From NCBI RefSeq assembly GCF_014207985.1, contig NZ_JACHMI010000001.1, positions 1,533,001 to 1,597,000 on the forward strand: a DNA stretch of 64,000 bases, in the 5' to 3' direction. Below are positions 33,100-42,077 of this stretch, piece by piece (the stretch's first letter is position 1; each line of letters opens with the position of its first letter). The notes beneath the pieces were generated by a model. That model did no database searches, was not told the origin of the DNA, and saw nothing but the letters and a program-made list of their open reading frames with translations. This stretch comes from Nonomuraea rubra (GTDB taxonomy: Bacteria > Actinomycetota > Actinomycetes > Streptosporangiales > Streptosporangiaceae). Both the position numbers and the translations under genes were made by a program.

Positions 33100-34926
33100 T
33101 CACACCAGCCGCTTGACGGCGTCGGCGATGGCGTGGCGGTCGATCCGGGCGTCGGCCAGCTGCTCCTGCGGCGTCGCGGACCCGGGCAGGTCGGTCACGG
33201 CCAGCTTCACCACCCGCGGCCCCAGCTCGCTCACCGCGTCCATCACCGCGTCGCCCAGCCCGCCCTCGATCCGGTGGTCCTCCACCGTGATCAGGTTGCC
33301 GGTGGTGGTCGCCGCCTCGACCAGCGCCGCCGTGTCGACGGGCTTGATGGAGTACAGGTCGATCACCCCCACGGGGATGCCGTCCGCCTGGAGACCGTCG
33401 GCCGCCGCCAGCGCCTCGTGCACGGTGACGCCCGCCGCCACGATCGTGGCCCGGTCGCCGGGCGTGTGCCGCAGCACCCGCGACCCGCCCACCGAGAACC
33501 GCTCACCCGGCTGGTAGATCACCGGCGTGTCGCCCCGCGTGGTCCGCAGGTAGGACACGCCCTCCAGGTCCGCCATCTCGCCGATCAGGGCCGCCGTCTG
33601 GTTGGCGTCGCACGGGTAGAGCACGGTGCTGCCGTGCACCGTCCGCATCATCGCCAGGTCCTCCAGGCCCATCTGGGAGGGCCCGTCCTCGCCGATCGCC
33701 ACCCCGGCGTGCGAGCCGACCAGCCGGATGTCCGCCCCGCTCACGCCCGCCATCCTGATGAAGTCGTGCGCCCTGGTCAGGAACGCCGCGAACGTGGCCG
33801 CGTACGGCTTCCAGCCTCGCACCTGCAGCCCGACGGCCGCCGCGACGAGCTGCTGCTCGGCGATGTACATCTCGAAGAACCGCTCGGGATGCTCCTTGCC
33901 GAACGTCTCCGTCTTCGTCGAGTCCGCCACCTCGCCGTCCAGCGCCACCACGTCCCCGCGCGCCGAGCCGAGCGCCGCCAGCGCCGCCCCGTACGCCGTC
34001 CGCGTCGCCACCTTCTCACCCACCGGGTACGACGGCGCCTTCATCCCGTTGCTCCCGAACCGGAACGGCGCCGCGCCCGGCTCCGGCCTGTGCACCTCGA
34101 CCCGCACGCTCCTGGCCCCGCCCAGCTCCTCGACGGCCTTGCCCGGGTCCTTCAGCGCTTTGCCATGGGCGCCCTCGCGGTTCTCCACCTCCAGGACCCC
34201 TTCGCCCTTGCGGGTCTTGGCCAGGATCACGGTCGGCCGCCGCCGCGTGTTGCAGGCGTCGCCCAGGGCGTAGTCGATCTGGCCGGGGTCGTGCCCGTCG
34301 ATCTCGATCGTGTGCCAGCCGAACGCGCCGAACCTGCGCGCGTACGCCCCGGTGTCCCAGCCGTGCCTGGTGGGGCCGCGCTGGCCGAGGCGGTTCACGT
34401 CCACGATGGCGGTCAGGTTCGCCAGCCCCTCGCCGCCCGCGTGCTCGGCCGCCTCCCAGATGGAGCCCTCGGCCAGCTCGCTGTCGCCGCACAACACCCA
34501 GACCCGGTACGGCATGCGTTCCAGCCGCCCGGCCATCGCCACCCCCACCCCAACGGGCAACCCCTGCCCCAGCGACCCGGTGGCGACGTCCACCCAGGGC
34601 AGCCGGGGCGTGGGATGGCCCTCCAGGCGGCTGCCTCTTCGCCTGAACGACAGCAGCTCCTCGTCGCTGATCACGCCGGCCGCCTTGTAGAGCGAGTAGA
34701 GCAGAGGCGAGGCGTGTCCCTTGGAGAAGATCAGGTGGTCGTTGGCCGGGTTGTCCGGGTCGTCGAAGTCGTAGCGGAGGTGGCACGCGAACAGCACGGC
34801 CATCAGGTCGGCCGCGGACATGGACGAGGTCGGGTGGCCGGAACCTGCTTCCGCCGCCGCCCGTACGGAGTCCACCCGCAACTGCGCCGCCAGTTCGGCC
34901 AGGTACTGAAGATCGCGGTCAGGCAT
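33100..34926 (-). CDS. tkt: Transketolase
   Basis: Thiamine-diphosphate enzyme of the pentose phosphate pathway (608 aa). The N-terminal half has GHPTSSMSAADLMAVLF, GHASPLLYSLY and the ThDP motif GDSELAEGSIWEAAEHA...N. The C-terminal half has the catalytic glutamate in FFEMYIAEQQLVAAAVGL and HAGVAIGEDGPSQMGLEDLA. The length is close to eukaryote-like and archaeal-type short transketolases, shorter than the 700-aa main actinobacterial enzyme, so it may be a second copy. Two ATGs are adjacent; GGGGAGG spacing favours the second (34926). It follows the SDR gene on the same strand after 88 bases. Confidence 0.92.
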   Translation of the reverse strand: MPDRDLQYLAELAAQLRVDSVRAAAEAGSGHPTSSMSAADLMAVLFACHLRYDFDDPDNPANDHLIFSKGHASPLLYSLYKAAGVISDEELLSFRRRGSRLEGHPTPRLPWVDVATGSLGQGLPVGVGVAMAGRLERMPYRVWVLCGDSELAEGSIWEAAEHAGGEGLANLTAIVDVNRLGQRGPTRHGWDTGAYARRFGAFGWHTIEIDGHDPGQIDYALGDACNTRRRPTVILAKTRKGEGVLEVENREGAHGKALKDPGKAVEELGGARSVRVEVHRPEPGAAPFRFGSNGMKAPSYPVGEKVATRTAYGAALAALGSARGDVVALDGEVADSTKTETFGKEHPERFFEMYIAEQQLVAAAVGLQVRGWKPYAATFAAFLTRAHDFIRMAGVSGADIRLVGSHAGVAIGEDGPSQMGLEDLAMMRTVHGSTVLYPCDANQTAALIGEMADLEGVSYLRTTRGDTPVIYQPGERFSVGGSRVLRHTPGDRATIVAAGVTVHEALAAADGLQADGIPVGVIDLYSIKPVDTAALVEAATTTGNLITVEDHRIEGGLGDAVMDAVSELGPRVVKLAVTDLPGSATPQEQLADARIDRHAIADAVKRLV

Positions 34927-35014
34927 CATGACCTCCCCTGAGATGGTTTCAGCCCCGTCTACCCCGGCGAAGCCGCTTAACGCGGGCCGCGCCGGGGCGG
35001 GCGGGGCTGGGAGG

Positions 35015-36028
35015 TCAGGCCCGGCGGGCCCGCCGTACGGCGGTGAGCGCCGCCGCGGCGGCGCCGCCGGCGAGGCCGAGCAGGACGGGCAGCCGGTGCT
35101 GCGAGAGCCAGACCTGCGGGCTGCGCCCGTGCGAGCGGTGGTCGAACGACCCGTGCGCCCCGTAGTCGGAGCTGTCGTCGGCGGGCTCCCACAGGTTTGC
35201 CACGCCGGTGGGCGCCTTCTCGTCCGTCACCTGCGACTGCGTGCCCGTCCTGGCCAGATACCGGTCCACCAGGGCGGGCGCGACGCGCTGGGCGAGCAGG
35301 GTGGCCACCGTGCTGGTGCCGACCCAGTACTCCTTGCGCTCCGGATGCGTGGCGGCGTACACGATCGCCCGCGCCGCCACCTCGGGCTGGTAGATGGGAG
35401 GGACCGGCTGGGGGTGCCGGCGCAGCTTGCTCAGGACCCAGTCGAACTGGGGGGTGTTGACCGCCGGGAGCTGGACGAGGGTGATCCGGACGCCGCTGCC
35501 GTCGGACATGAGCTCGGTGCGCACCGACTCGGTGAAGCCCTTGATGGCGTGCTTGGCCCCGCAGTAGGCCGATTGCAGGGGGATGCCGCGCTGTGACAGG
35601 GCGGATCCGGTCTGGACGATGGCGCCGGCGTTGCGCGGCCGCATCAGGTCGAGGGCGACCTTGGTGCCCCAGACGTAGCCGAGGTAGGTCACAGCGGTGG
35701 TGCGTTCGTACTCATCTGGGGAAATATCAGTGAATTTGGCGAAGACAGAGGAGAAGGCGGTGTTTATCCAGACGGATATCGGCCCCATCTCCTTCTCGAT
35801 GCGCTCGGCCGCGGCGCGTACCTGCTCGTAGTCGGCCACGTCGGCCTCGTACACCTGCCCCGTGCCGCCCTCCACCCCGACGTCCACGGCGGCCGCGCCC
35901 AGGCCGGCCGTGCCGCGGGCGATCAGCGCCACCTTGGCTCCCTGCGCGCCGAGCTCGCGTACCACCGCGCGCCCGACCCCGCCGCTCGCGCCCGTCACCA
36001 CTACCACGCGTCCACGAAGTGGTGCCAT
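35015..36028 (-). CDS. Short-chain dehydrogenase with C-terminal membrane anchor
   Basis: NAD(P)-dependent SDR oxidoreductase (337 aa). The cofactor motif is TGASGGVG, and the active site is Y-C-G-A-K with a serine in QTGSALSQR. The usual NNAG is replaced by I-N-T-A. Beyond the SDR core (about residue 250) is an extension with a hydrophobic segment near the C-terminus (LPVLLGLAGGAAAAAL) and an R-R-A-R-R-A tail, suggesting membrane attachment. Its start lies 7 bases after the stop of the small membrane-protein gene, so they form an operon. The substrate is unknown. Confidence 0.85.
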   Translation of the reverse strand: MAPLRGRVVVVTGASGGVGRAVVRELGAQGAKVALIARGTAGLGAAAVDVGVEGGTGQVYEADVADYEQVRAAAERIEKEMGPISVWINTAFSSVFAKFTDISPDEYERTTAVTYLGYVWGTKVALDLMRPRNAGAIVQTGSALSQRGIPLQSAYCGAKHAIKGFTESVRTELMSDGSGVRITLVQLPAVNTPQFDWVLSKLRRHPQPVPPIYQPEVAARAIVYAATHPERKEYWVGTSTVATLLAQRVAPALVDRYLARTGTQSQVTDEKAPTGVANLWEPADDSSDYGAHGSFDHRSHGRSPQVWLSQHRLPVLLGLAGGAAAAALTAVRRARRA

Positions 36029-36035
36029 GTCGTGA

Positions 36036-36299
36036 TCAGCCCGCCTCTCTGTCCGGTCCTCGCCGCTGCTTCTGGCGCCGTACGGCCAGGACGATGTCGA
36101 CCGCCGTGGCGATGGCCAGCCCGACGGCGATGACCGTCATGAGCACCGCCCCGGTGAGGAGCCCCAGGACCGCGAACGCGAACAGGAACACCAGGATGAA
36201 GGAGCCCACCCTGATGTGCATGTAGTCACGCGGGGTGGCGGGCACCATGGCGTGGCCGCTGCGATCCCGTTCCTCTCGCCATTCTCCGTTGTCAGACAT
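36036..36299 (-). CDS. Small two-helix membrane protein
   Basis: 87-aa protein: a charged N-terminus (SDNGEWREERDRS), two predicted membrane helices (about residues 32-50 and 53-70) and a basic end (VRRQKQRRGPDREAG). AGGTGA lies 6 bases before the ATG at 36299. The reading frame is open far upstream, but that part is antisense to the topoisomerase gene and is not coding. It is probably translated together with the SDR gene downstream. I do not recognise a family with certainty. Confidence 0.7.
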   Translation of the reverse strand: MSDNGEWREERDRSGHAMVPATPRDYMHIRVGSFILVFLFAFAVLGLLTGAVLMTVIAVGLAIATAVDIVLAVRRQKQRRGPDREAG

Positions 36300-36353
36300 G
36301 CGGCTCACCTGCCCGTACCGTTTGCCGCCTAACGTCCGGGGTAGCCCGCCTGC

Positions 36354-37382
36354 GTGCCCGAGCGAGATCGACGTACGGACGAGGAGTTGCACCCCAGCGA
36401 CCAGAGCGAGCCGGGCATCGTGCGGCGGCGGCGCGGGCGCGGGTTCGGTTACGAGCGCCCCGACGGGCGCCCGGTGCGCGACGCGGCCACGCTCGCCCGG
36501 ATCAGGGCGCTGGCGATCCCCCCTGCCTGGCAGGACGTGTGGATCTGCACGTCGCCCAGAGGGCACCTCCAGGCCGTCGGCACGGACTCCGCGGGCCGGC
36601 GGCAGTACCGCTACCACGACCTGTGGCGCGAGCAGCAGGACCGGGCCAAGTTCGACCGGGTGCTGGAGGTGGCCGAGCGGCTGCCCGCGTTCAGGAAGGC
36701 CGTGGACGACCAGCTCCAGGGCCGCGGGCTGACCAGGCAGCGGGTGCTGGCCGCCGCGGCCAGGCTGCTCGACATCGGCTTCTTCCGCATCGGCGGCGAG
36801 AGCTACGACACCTACGGCCTGGCCACGCTCAGGATGGAGCACGTCACCTGCTCGGGCGGCCTGGTCGTCTGCTCCTACCAGGCCAAGGGCGACGTGGCGC
36901 GCGAGGTGGAGGTGGCCGACCCGGCCGCGTGCAAGGTGCTGCGCTCGCTCAAGGCGCTGGGCGTGGACGGCGAGCTGCTGCGTTACCGGCACCAGGGCGG
37001 GTGGAGCGACATCAGGAGCGAGGACATCAACGACTATCTGCGCGAGATCATCGGCTACGAGGTCACGGCCAAGGACTTCCGCACCTGGCACGCCACCGTC
37101 CTGGCGGCGGTGGGCCTCGCGGTGTCCCGGCCGGCGCGCGCGGGCGTCACCAGCAAGAAACGCGCCGTCACGCGGGTGATGCGCGAGGTGTCCGAGTATC
37201 TCGGCAACACGCCGACGGTGGCGCGGGCGTCGTACGTGGATCCGCGCGTGGTGGAGGCGTACGACCAGGACAGGACGATCGCGGCGGCCCTGACGGAGCT
37301 CGGGGCGGATGCGGATTTCGGGCAGCTCGCCACGGCGGGCCCCGTCGAACGGGCGGTCATCGAGCTGATTCGTGCCGTTTGA
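36354..37382 (+). CDS. DNA topoisomerase IB
   Basis: Bacterial/poxvirus-type topoisomerase IB (342 aa), relaxing supercoils by nicking one strand. The catalytic tyrosine is in ARASYVDPRV near residue 297; other family blocks are IPPAWQDVWIC, FRIGGESY, RYRHQGGW and KDFRTWHATVLAA. The GTG at 36354 is taken as start; no strong ribosome site is seen. The gene is divergent from the small membrane-protein gene and followed after 45 bases by a BON-domain gene. Confidence 0.95.
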   Translation: MPERDRRTDEELHPSDQSEPGIVRRRRGRGFGYERPDGRPVRDAATLARIRALAIPPAWQDVWICTSPRGHLQAVGTDSAGRRQYRYHDLWREQQDRAKFDRVLEVAERLPAFRKAVDDQLQGRGLTRQRVLAAAARLLDIGFFRIGGESYDTYGLATLRMEHVTCSGGLVVCSYQAKGDVAREVEVADPAACKVLRSLKALGVDGELLRYRHQGGWSDIRSEDINDYLREIIGYEVTAKDFRTWHATVLAAVGLAVSRPARAGVTSKKRAVTRVMREVSEYLGNTPTVARASYVDPRVVEAYDQDRTIAAALTELGADADFGQLATAGPVERAVIELIRAV

Positions 37383-37427
37383 GCTGTTCGAACCCGGGCA
37401 TGCGCCGACAGAAGAAGGAGGCGAGCG

Positions 37428-37676
37428 ATGGAAGCTCCGCAGTACGTCGCGGCCCGTGTCCAGCAGGCGCTGGCCGAGGACGGACGCACGCACGAGCTCG
37501 GAATTCGCGTCGACATCAGAGGCGACCAGCTTTTCCTGCGCGGACAGGTGAGCGGGGCCGAGCAGCGCGAGCGGCTCGGCCAGGTGGCGCACGAGGTCGC
37601 GCCCGAGCTCCATGTGCACAACGAGATCAACGTCGTTGAGGCGACCGCGCCAGGGGAGGATGAGCATCTTGACTGA
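37428..37676 (+). CDS. Single BON-domain protein
   Basis: 82-aa protein that is almost all one BON domain (YVAARVQQALAEDGRTHELGIRVDIRGDQLFLRGQV split around a central glycine). BON domains bind membranes or lipids and are common in envelope-stress proteins. There is no signal peptide. AGGAGG lies 7-8 bases before the ATG. Its stop lies inside the start region of the phosphoesterase gene, so the two are coupled. Confidence 0.85.
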   Translation: MEAPQYVAARVQQALAEDGRTHELGIRVDIRGDQLFLRGQVSGAEQRERLGQVAHEVAPELHVHNEINVVEATAPGEDEHLD

Positions 37677-38415
37677 CCTGCGCATAGCCGCCGTGGGGGA
37701 CATCCACCTCGGCGAGGACGTCAGAGGCCAGTACAGGAAGAAGCTCGAAGGCATCGAGGACCGCGCGGACGTGTTCATGCTGGCGGGGGACCTCACCAGG
37801 CACGGCACGCTGGAGGAGGGCCGGGTGGTGGCCGACGAGGTGCGCGGGCTGCCGATCCCGGTCGTCGCGGTGCTCGGCAACCACGACTATCACTCCGACC
37901 TGCAGTACGAGATCGCCGGCGAGCTGCGTGACGCCGGCGTCATCGTGCTCGACGACGACGGCGTCGTGGTCCAGTGCGGCGACAAGAAGCTGGGCGTCGT
38001 CGGCGGGAAGGGGTTCGGCGGCGGGTTCGCGGGCAAGTGCGCCAGCGAGTTCGGCGAGCGCGAGATCAAGAACTTCGTCTCCCACACGCGCTACATCGCC
38101 GAGGCGTGGAAGGTGGCGCTGAAGGAGATCGTCGCCGACCACCGGGTGGTGCTGTCGCACTACTCACCGATCAAGGAGACGCTGGAGGGCGAGCCGCACG
38201 AGATCTACCCCTTCCTCGGCAGCTACCTGCTGGCGGAGGCGGTCGACACGGCCGGCGCCGACCTGATCCTGCACGGGCACGCACACAAGGGCAGCGAGAA
38301 GGGCATGACGCCCGGCGGCATCCGGGTGCGCAACGTGGCGCTGCCGGTGCTCGGCAGGGCGTACAGCGTGTACTGCCTCAACTGCTCCGACGACATGCTG
38401 CTGCACGAGCACTAG
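37660..38415 (+). CDS. Calcineurin-like metallophosphoesterase
   Basis: Binuclear-metal phosphoesterase (251 aa from this start). Metal ligands are in VGDIHLG, AGDLTRHG, LGNHDYH, LSHYSP and LHGHAHKG. There is no signal peptide, so it acts in the cytoplasm. GGGGAGG touches the ATG at 37660; a TTG three codons on (37669) is better spaced and is a serious alternative start. It overlaps the BON gene's 3' end. The substrate is unknown. Confidence 0.9.
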   Translation: MSILTDLRIAAVGDIHLGEDVRGQYRKKLEGIEDRADVFMLAGDLTRHGTLEEGRVVADEVRGLPIPVVAVLGNHDYHSDLQYEIAGELRDAGVIVLDDDGVVVQCGDKKLGVVGGKGFGGGFAGKCASEFGEREIKNFVSHTRYIAEAWKVALKEIVADHRVVLSHYSPIKETLEGEPHEIYPFLGSYLLAEAVDTAGADLILHGHAHKGSEKGMTPGGIRVRNVALPVLGRAYSVYCLNCSDDMLLHEH

Positions 38416-38427
38416 CCGCGGGCCCCG

Positions 38428-40209
38428 CTAGAGCACCCGTACGGCGAGCACGCACACGTCGTCCTCGGCCGCGTCGCCGCCCAGCCGGGTGAGCAGGCAG
38501 TTGATCATCTGCTCCGGGTCGTCGTCGGCGCAGAAGTCCGTGGCCTGGACCAGGGCCTCCACCCCCGCCTCCAGGTCCCGCCCGCGCCGCTCGACGATCC
38601 CGTCGGTGTAGAGCAGCAGGACGTCGCCCGACCGGAGCCGCGTGGTCGTCAGCTGGTACTCGGTCACGTCGAACGCGCCGAGCATCATCCCCTGCGCGCC
38701 GTCGATCTGCTCCGCCCGGCCGTCCCTGATCAGCAGCGGGGCGGGATGGCCGGCGTTCGTCCAGCGGAACGTGCAGTCCTGCGGGTCGAAGTGGCCGATG
38801 ACGGCGGTCCCGGTCACGGTGATGCCCTCGTTGGAGTGCACGATCAGGTCGTTCAGCCAGGTGGCGAGCCGGTCGGCGGAGGCCTGCGTGTAGGCCAGCC
38901 CGGCCAGCCCCGAGCGCATCTGCAACATGATGCCGGTGGCGGTCAGCCCATGGCCCATGGCGTCGCCGATGGCGAGCAGCACCCTGCCGTCGGGGATGAG
39001 GCGGGCCTTGAACCAGTCGCCGCCGAGCCGGATCAGCTCCTCGCCGGGCAGGTAACGCACGCCGACGGTCAGCCCGGGCAGGTGGATGAGGCCGCGGCGG
39101 ATCGGCAGGATCGTGTTCTGGAGCTGGACGGTGACCCGGTGCTCCTCCTCGGCCCGCTCGCGCTGCCTGGTCGCCTGCTCGTGCGCCACCGCCAGGGCGC
39201 GTTCCCTGCGCCGGTTCTTCGTCACGTCCTGGGCCAGGCAGCGCACCTTGACCGGCACGCCGTCGGCGTCGAGTATCGGCTCGCCGAACACGCACAGGTG
39301 CCGCACCCCGTACCGGTGCTGGATCCTGAACTCCGTCTCGACCGCCTCCCTGTGCTCCAGCAGGGAACGGATCTGGTCCTCGACGATCGGCAGGTCGTCC
39401 GGCACCACCACGGCCGGCAGCTCCTCCAGCGGCATCGGCCCCGCGTCGCGTTCGCGGCCGAACATCTCGTACATCTCGGGAGTCCACAACGCGCGCTGCG
39501 TGGCCAGGTTCCACTCGCCCCAGCCGAGCTGGGCCAGGCGCTGCGCGCGCTGCCAGCCGGAGACGAGCAGCTCCTCGTCGTCCATGGCGCGCCAGCTCAC
39601 CAGCAGCCCTTCGTCCACGCGGGCCGCGCGCACGTTGAGCGTGGCCGGCCAGACCAGGTAGTCGAGCACCTCCACGAACTCCAGCCCCTCCCGGTGGATG
39701 GGCTCGCCGGACTCGAAGACGCCGATGTAGTCGTCCAGCAGTCCCGAGCCGGCCATGCCGGGGCTGGCCGCCAGGAGCCGGTGCCCGGCCAGCTCGGAGG
39801 CGGTACGCCCGGCCACCGTCCTGGCGTGCCGGTTGGCGGCGAGGATCAGGAAGTCCACGACGCGGCCCGTGGCGTCCTTGACGGGGGTGAGGTAGAGCGC
39901 GGAGGCGTGGACGGCCTCCAGCATGCCGGTCACCCAGCCGGGCACGTGCAGCGGCTGCCTGGGCTCGTCAGGGGGGCGCTCGATGCCCTTGGCCACCTCG
40001 ACGAGGTCCAGGCCGCTGTGCCGGGCCATCCTGGAGAGCCGCTCGGCCGCCTCGCCCGGCCGCACGTTCAGCTCCGTGGCGAGCCGGGCGACGGCCTCGT
40101 CGAGGATGGCCTCGTCACGCATGTGCAGGCGCAGCCGTACGAGCAGGTCGCGCAGCCTCGCCGAGACAGCGCCTGACTCGTAGCGGCTGAACGGCGGAAA
40201 TCTACTCAC
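38428..40209 (-). CDS. ANTAR-PAS-PAS-PP2C (SpoIIE-type) protein phosphatase
   Basis: Putative signalling Ser/Thr phosphatase (593 aa). Residues about 15-75 form an ANTAR-type RNA-binding domain (DEAVARLATELNVRPGEAAERL, LDLVEVAKGIE). Two PAS-type sensor domains follow (about 95-205 and 225-335), then a PP2C/SpoIIE domain with GGDWFKAR, GDAMGHGL, NAGHPAPLL and DGIVERRG motifs. Such phosphatases typically regulate anti-sigma-factor antagonists; none is encoded nearby. The GTG at 40209 follows GAGGAGC, and that ribosome site is buried in a leader hairpin. ANTAR with PP2C suggests a link between RNA binding and sigma-factor control. Confidence 0.9.
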   Translation of the reverse strand: MSRFPPFSRYESGAVSARLRDLLVRLRLHMRDEAILDEAVARLATELNVRPGEAAERLSRMARHSGLDLVEVAKGIERPPDEPRQPLHVPGWVTGMLEAVHASALYLTPVKDATGRVVDFLILAANRHARTVAGRTASELAGHRLLAASPGMAGSGLLDDYIGVFESGEPIHREGLEFVEVLDYLVWPATLNVRAARVDEGLLVSWRAMDDEELLVSGWQRAQRLAQLGWGEWNLATQRALWTPEMYEMFGRERDAGPMPLEELPAVVVPDDLPIVEDQIRSLLEHREAVETEFRIQHRYGVRHLCVFGEPILDADGVPVKVRCLAQDVTKNRRRERALAVAHEQATRQRERAEEEHRVTVQLQNTILPIRRGLIHLPGLTVGVRYLPGEELIRLGGDWFKARLIPDGRVLLAIGDAMGHGLTATGIMLQMRSGLAGLAYTQASADRLATWLNDLIVHSNEGITVTGTAVIGHFDPQDCTFRWTNAGHPAPLLIRDGRAEQIDGAQGMMLGAFDVTEYQLTTTRLRSGDVLLLYTDGIVERRGRDLEAGVEALVQATDFCADDDPEQMINCLLTRLGGDAAEDDVCVLAVRVL

Positions 40210-40247
40210 ACGCTCCTCATGCCCGGCGGGCGGGAATCGAGGAGCGT
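40210..40247 (-). promoter_or_regulatory. Leader hairpin covering the ribosome site of the PP2C phosphatase
   Basis: In the minus-strand transcript, ACGCTCCTC (from 40247) pairs perfectly with GAGGAGCGT (ending at 40210), which contains the Shine-Dalgarno sequence and abuts the GTG start. The 20-base loop can form a small inner stem (GCCC/GGGC). Closed, it should block initiation. Confidence 0.55.
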
Positions 40248-40277
40248 CACCGGCGATATTTCAGCAAAACGTAGCGG

Positions 40278-40320
40278 CCGCTGGACCGTTCTCGGGGATC
40301 GGCCCAGCGGCGGAGAAGGG
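40278..40320 (-). terminator. Probable terminator of the GPGG small-protein gene
   Basis: In the minus direction CCGCTGG, a bulge and CCG pair with CGG, a bulge and CCAGCGG; a CGTTTTGC stretch follows about 10 bases beyond. It lies 26 bases after the small gene's stop. With the phosphatase leader hairpin at 40210-40247 it fills this 136-base gap. Confidence 0.55.
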
Positions 40321-40345
40321 GCGATGAACGGATCGAACGGCGCCC

Positions 40346-40495
40346 CTAGACATTGAAGATACTGACCCCGCCAGGCCCGACCAGGAAACCGAGGACGATG
40401 AGCACGATCCCCCAGAGCAGGTCGCGCCGGGCCAGGATCACATAGATCCCGGAGATGACGAGAATTACTGCGATGATCCAGAGCAAAGTAGCCAT
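40346..40495 (-). CDS. GPGG-motif small membrane protein
   Basis: 49-aa protein with two hydrophobic helices (LLWIIAVILVISGIYVILA and LLWGIVLIVLGFLVG) linked by R-R-D, ending in G-P-G-G-V-S-I-F-N-V. This matches the actinobacterial GPGG-motif small membrane proteins. The frame opens at 40558, but the ATG at 40495 gives the family's normal N-terminus, with GAGGG about 13 bases upstream. It is divergent from the F420 oxidoreductase gene. Function is unknown. Confidence 0.8.
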   Translation of the reverse strand: MATLLWIIAVILVISGIYVILARRDLLWGIVLIVLGFLVGPGGVSIFNV

Positions 40496-40556
40496 GCGCT
40501 GGCATCTGCCCTCAGGAAGCGCCGCATAACATAAGCGTTCAGGGCAGGAAAAGTTC

Positions 40557-41510
40557 ATGACGACCTTCGGTTATTTCCTGTCGTGCGAGGAACACGGCCC
40601 CGGAGAGCTGGTGCGTCAGGCCAAGGCCGCCGAACGCGCCGGCTTCGAGGCCCTGTGGATCTCCGACCACTTCCACCCCTGGCTGGACGCGCAGGGGGAG
40701 GCGCCGTTCGTCTGGTCGGTGATCGGCGCGCTGGCCGAGGCCACGTCCCTGCCCATCACCACCGCCGTGACCTGCCCCCTGATCCGTACGCATCCGGTGG
40801 TGATCGCCCACGCCGCCGCCACCACGGCCGCGCTCACCGGCGGCCGGTTCCGGCTCGGCGTGGGCACCGGAGAGGCGCTCAACGAGCACGTGATCGAATC
40901 CCGCTGGCCGCCGCTGAGCGAGCGGCTGGAGATGCTGGAGGAGGCGATCGGGCTGATGCGCGAGCTGTTCACGGGGAAGCTGGTCACCCACCGGGGCCGC
41001 CACTACCGCGTGGACACCGCCAGGCTCTACACGCTGCCCGACGAGCCGGCGCCCATCCTGGTGTCGGGGCTGGGCGAGAAGTCCACGTCGCTGGCCGGGC
41101 GGCTGGGCGACGGGTACGTCTCGGTCGCGCCGGACGCCCATGCCGTACGCGCCTTCCGCGACGCGGGCGGCGCCGGCAAGCCCGCGCTCGGCGGGCTCAA
41201 GGCCTGCTACGCCCCCGACGAGGCCGAGGCCCGCAGGACCGTGCACCGCCTGTGGCCCACGCAGGGCGTCAAGGGCGAGGCGTCGCAGCTCCTGCCGCTG
41301 CCCCGGCACTTCGAGCAGCTCGCGGGAATGGTGACGGAGGACGAGGCCGTCGCCGGCAGCCCGGTCGGCCCCGACCCCGAGGTGCACGCCCAGGCCATCA
41401 GGGAGTACGTGGACGCCGGGTTCGACGAGGTCTACGTCAACCAGATCGGGACCGGGCAGGACGCGTTCTTCGACTTCTACCGGCGCGAGGTCCTGCCGCT
41501 GGTCCGCTGA
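40557..41510 (+). CDS. F420-dependent LLM-class oxidoreductase
   Basis: Luciferase-like TIM-barrel enzyme (317 aa) of the group related to F420-dependent glucose-6-phosphate dehydrogenase. It opens with F-G-Y-F-L-S and has LWISDHFHPWL, TTAALTGGRFRLGVGTGEALNEHV and YVNQIGTGQDAFFDFY, matching that group. It likely transfers hydride between F420 and an unknown substrate. AGGAAAAG lies before the ATG. Its last 34 bases overlap the 3' end of the convergent TetR gene. Confidence 0.88.
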   Translation: MTTFGYFLSCEEHGPGELVRQAKAAERAGFEALWISDHFHPWLDAQGEAPFVWSVIGALAEATSLPITTAVTCPLIRTHPVVIAHAAATTAALTGGRFRLGVGTGEALNEHVIESRWPPLSERLEMLEEAIGLMRELFTGKLVTHRGRHYRVDTARLYTLPDEPAPILVSGLGEKSTSLAGRLGDGYVSVAPDAHAVRAFRDAGGAGKPALGGLKACYAPDEAEARRTVHRLWPTQGVKGEASQLLPLPRHFEQLAGMVTEDEAVAGSPVGPDPEVHAQAIREYVDAGFDEVYVNQIGTGQDAFFDFYRREVLPLVR

Positions 41511-42067
41511 CCGCCGGGCCGCAGCATGCCCGCCAGCAGCTCCCTCAGCGCGACCTCCAGCTCCTCCGGCGTGGGCACGCTGCCCGCCCCGGCGATGGCG
41601 TCGAACAGCAGCCCGTCCGCGAACGCCACCAGGGTGCGCGCGTGCCGTACCGGGTCGGTGGAGCCCAGGGCCGCCAGCATGGCGACGGCCGGGTCGCGGA
41701 AGCGCCGCCCGGCCTCGTCGTAGATCCTGCGCAGCTCCGGCCGCCTGGTCGCCTCCAGGGCCAGCTCGTAGCGGGCCAGCGTGCGGCGCCGGTCCGTGAG
41801 CTGGACGTGCAGCGCCTGCGCCATGCGCGCGGGCAGGTCCGGCTCGTCGGGGCCGCTGCCGTACGCCCCGGCCAGGGCCAGGGTCTCCAGCTCGGTGAGC
41901 CGGGACAGCGTCAGCTCCAGCAGCGCCGCGCGGGTGCGGGCGAGGTTGGACGTGGAGCCGGGCGGCAGGTCCGCCGCCTCGTCCACGGCCCGGTGGGTGA
42001 GCCCGCGCATGCCCCGCTCGGCGAGCAGGGTGATGGCCGTGTCGGCGACGAGGTCGGAGCGCTTCAC
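41477..42067 (-). CDS. TetR-family repressor of the FAD monooxygenase gene
   Basis: TetR-type regulator (196 aa). The N-terminal helix-turn-helix is AITLLAERGMRGLTHRAVDE with the recognition helix at PPGSTSNLARTR. The C-terminal ligand domain is helical (YELALEATRRPELRRIYDEA). It is divergent from the monooxygenase gene, with three operators between them, and should repress both. Its 3' end overlaps the oxidoreductase gene by 34 bases. Confidence 0.9.
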   Translation of the reverse strand: MKRSDLVADTAITLLAERGMRGLTHRAVDEAADLPPGSTSNLARTRAALLELTLSRLTELETLALAGAYGSGPDEPDLPARMAQALHVQLTDRRRTLARYELALEATRRPELRRIYDEAGRRFRDPAVAMLAALGSTDPVRHARTLVAFADGLLFDAIAGAGSVPTPEELEVALRELLAGMLRPGGQRTSGRTSRR

Positions 42068-42077
42068 GGAACCCGAT

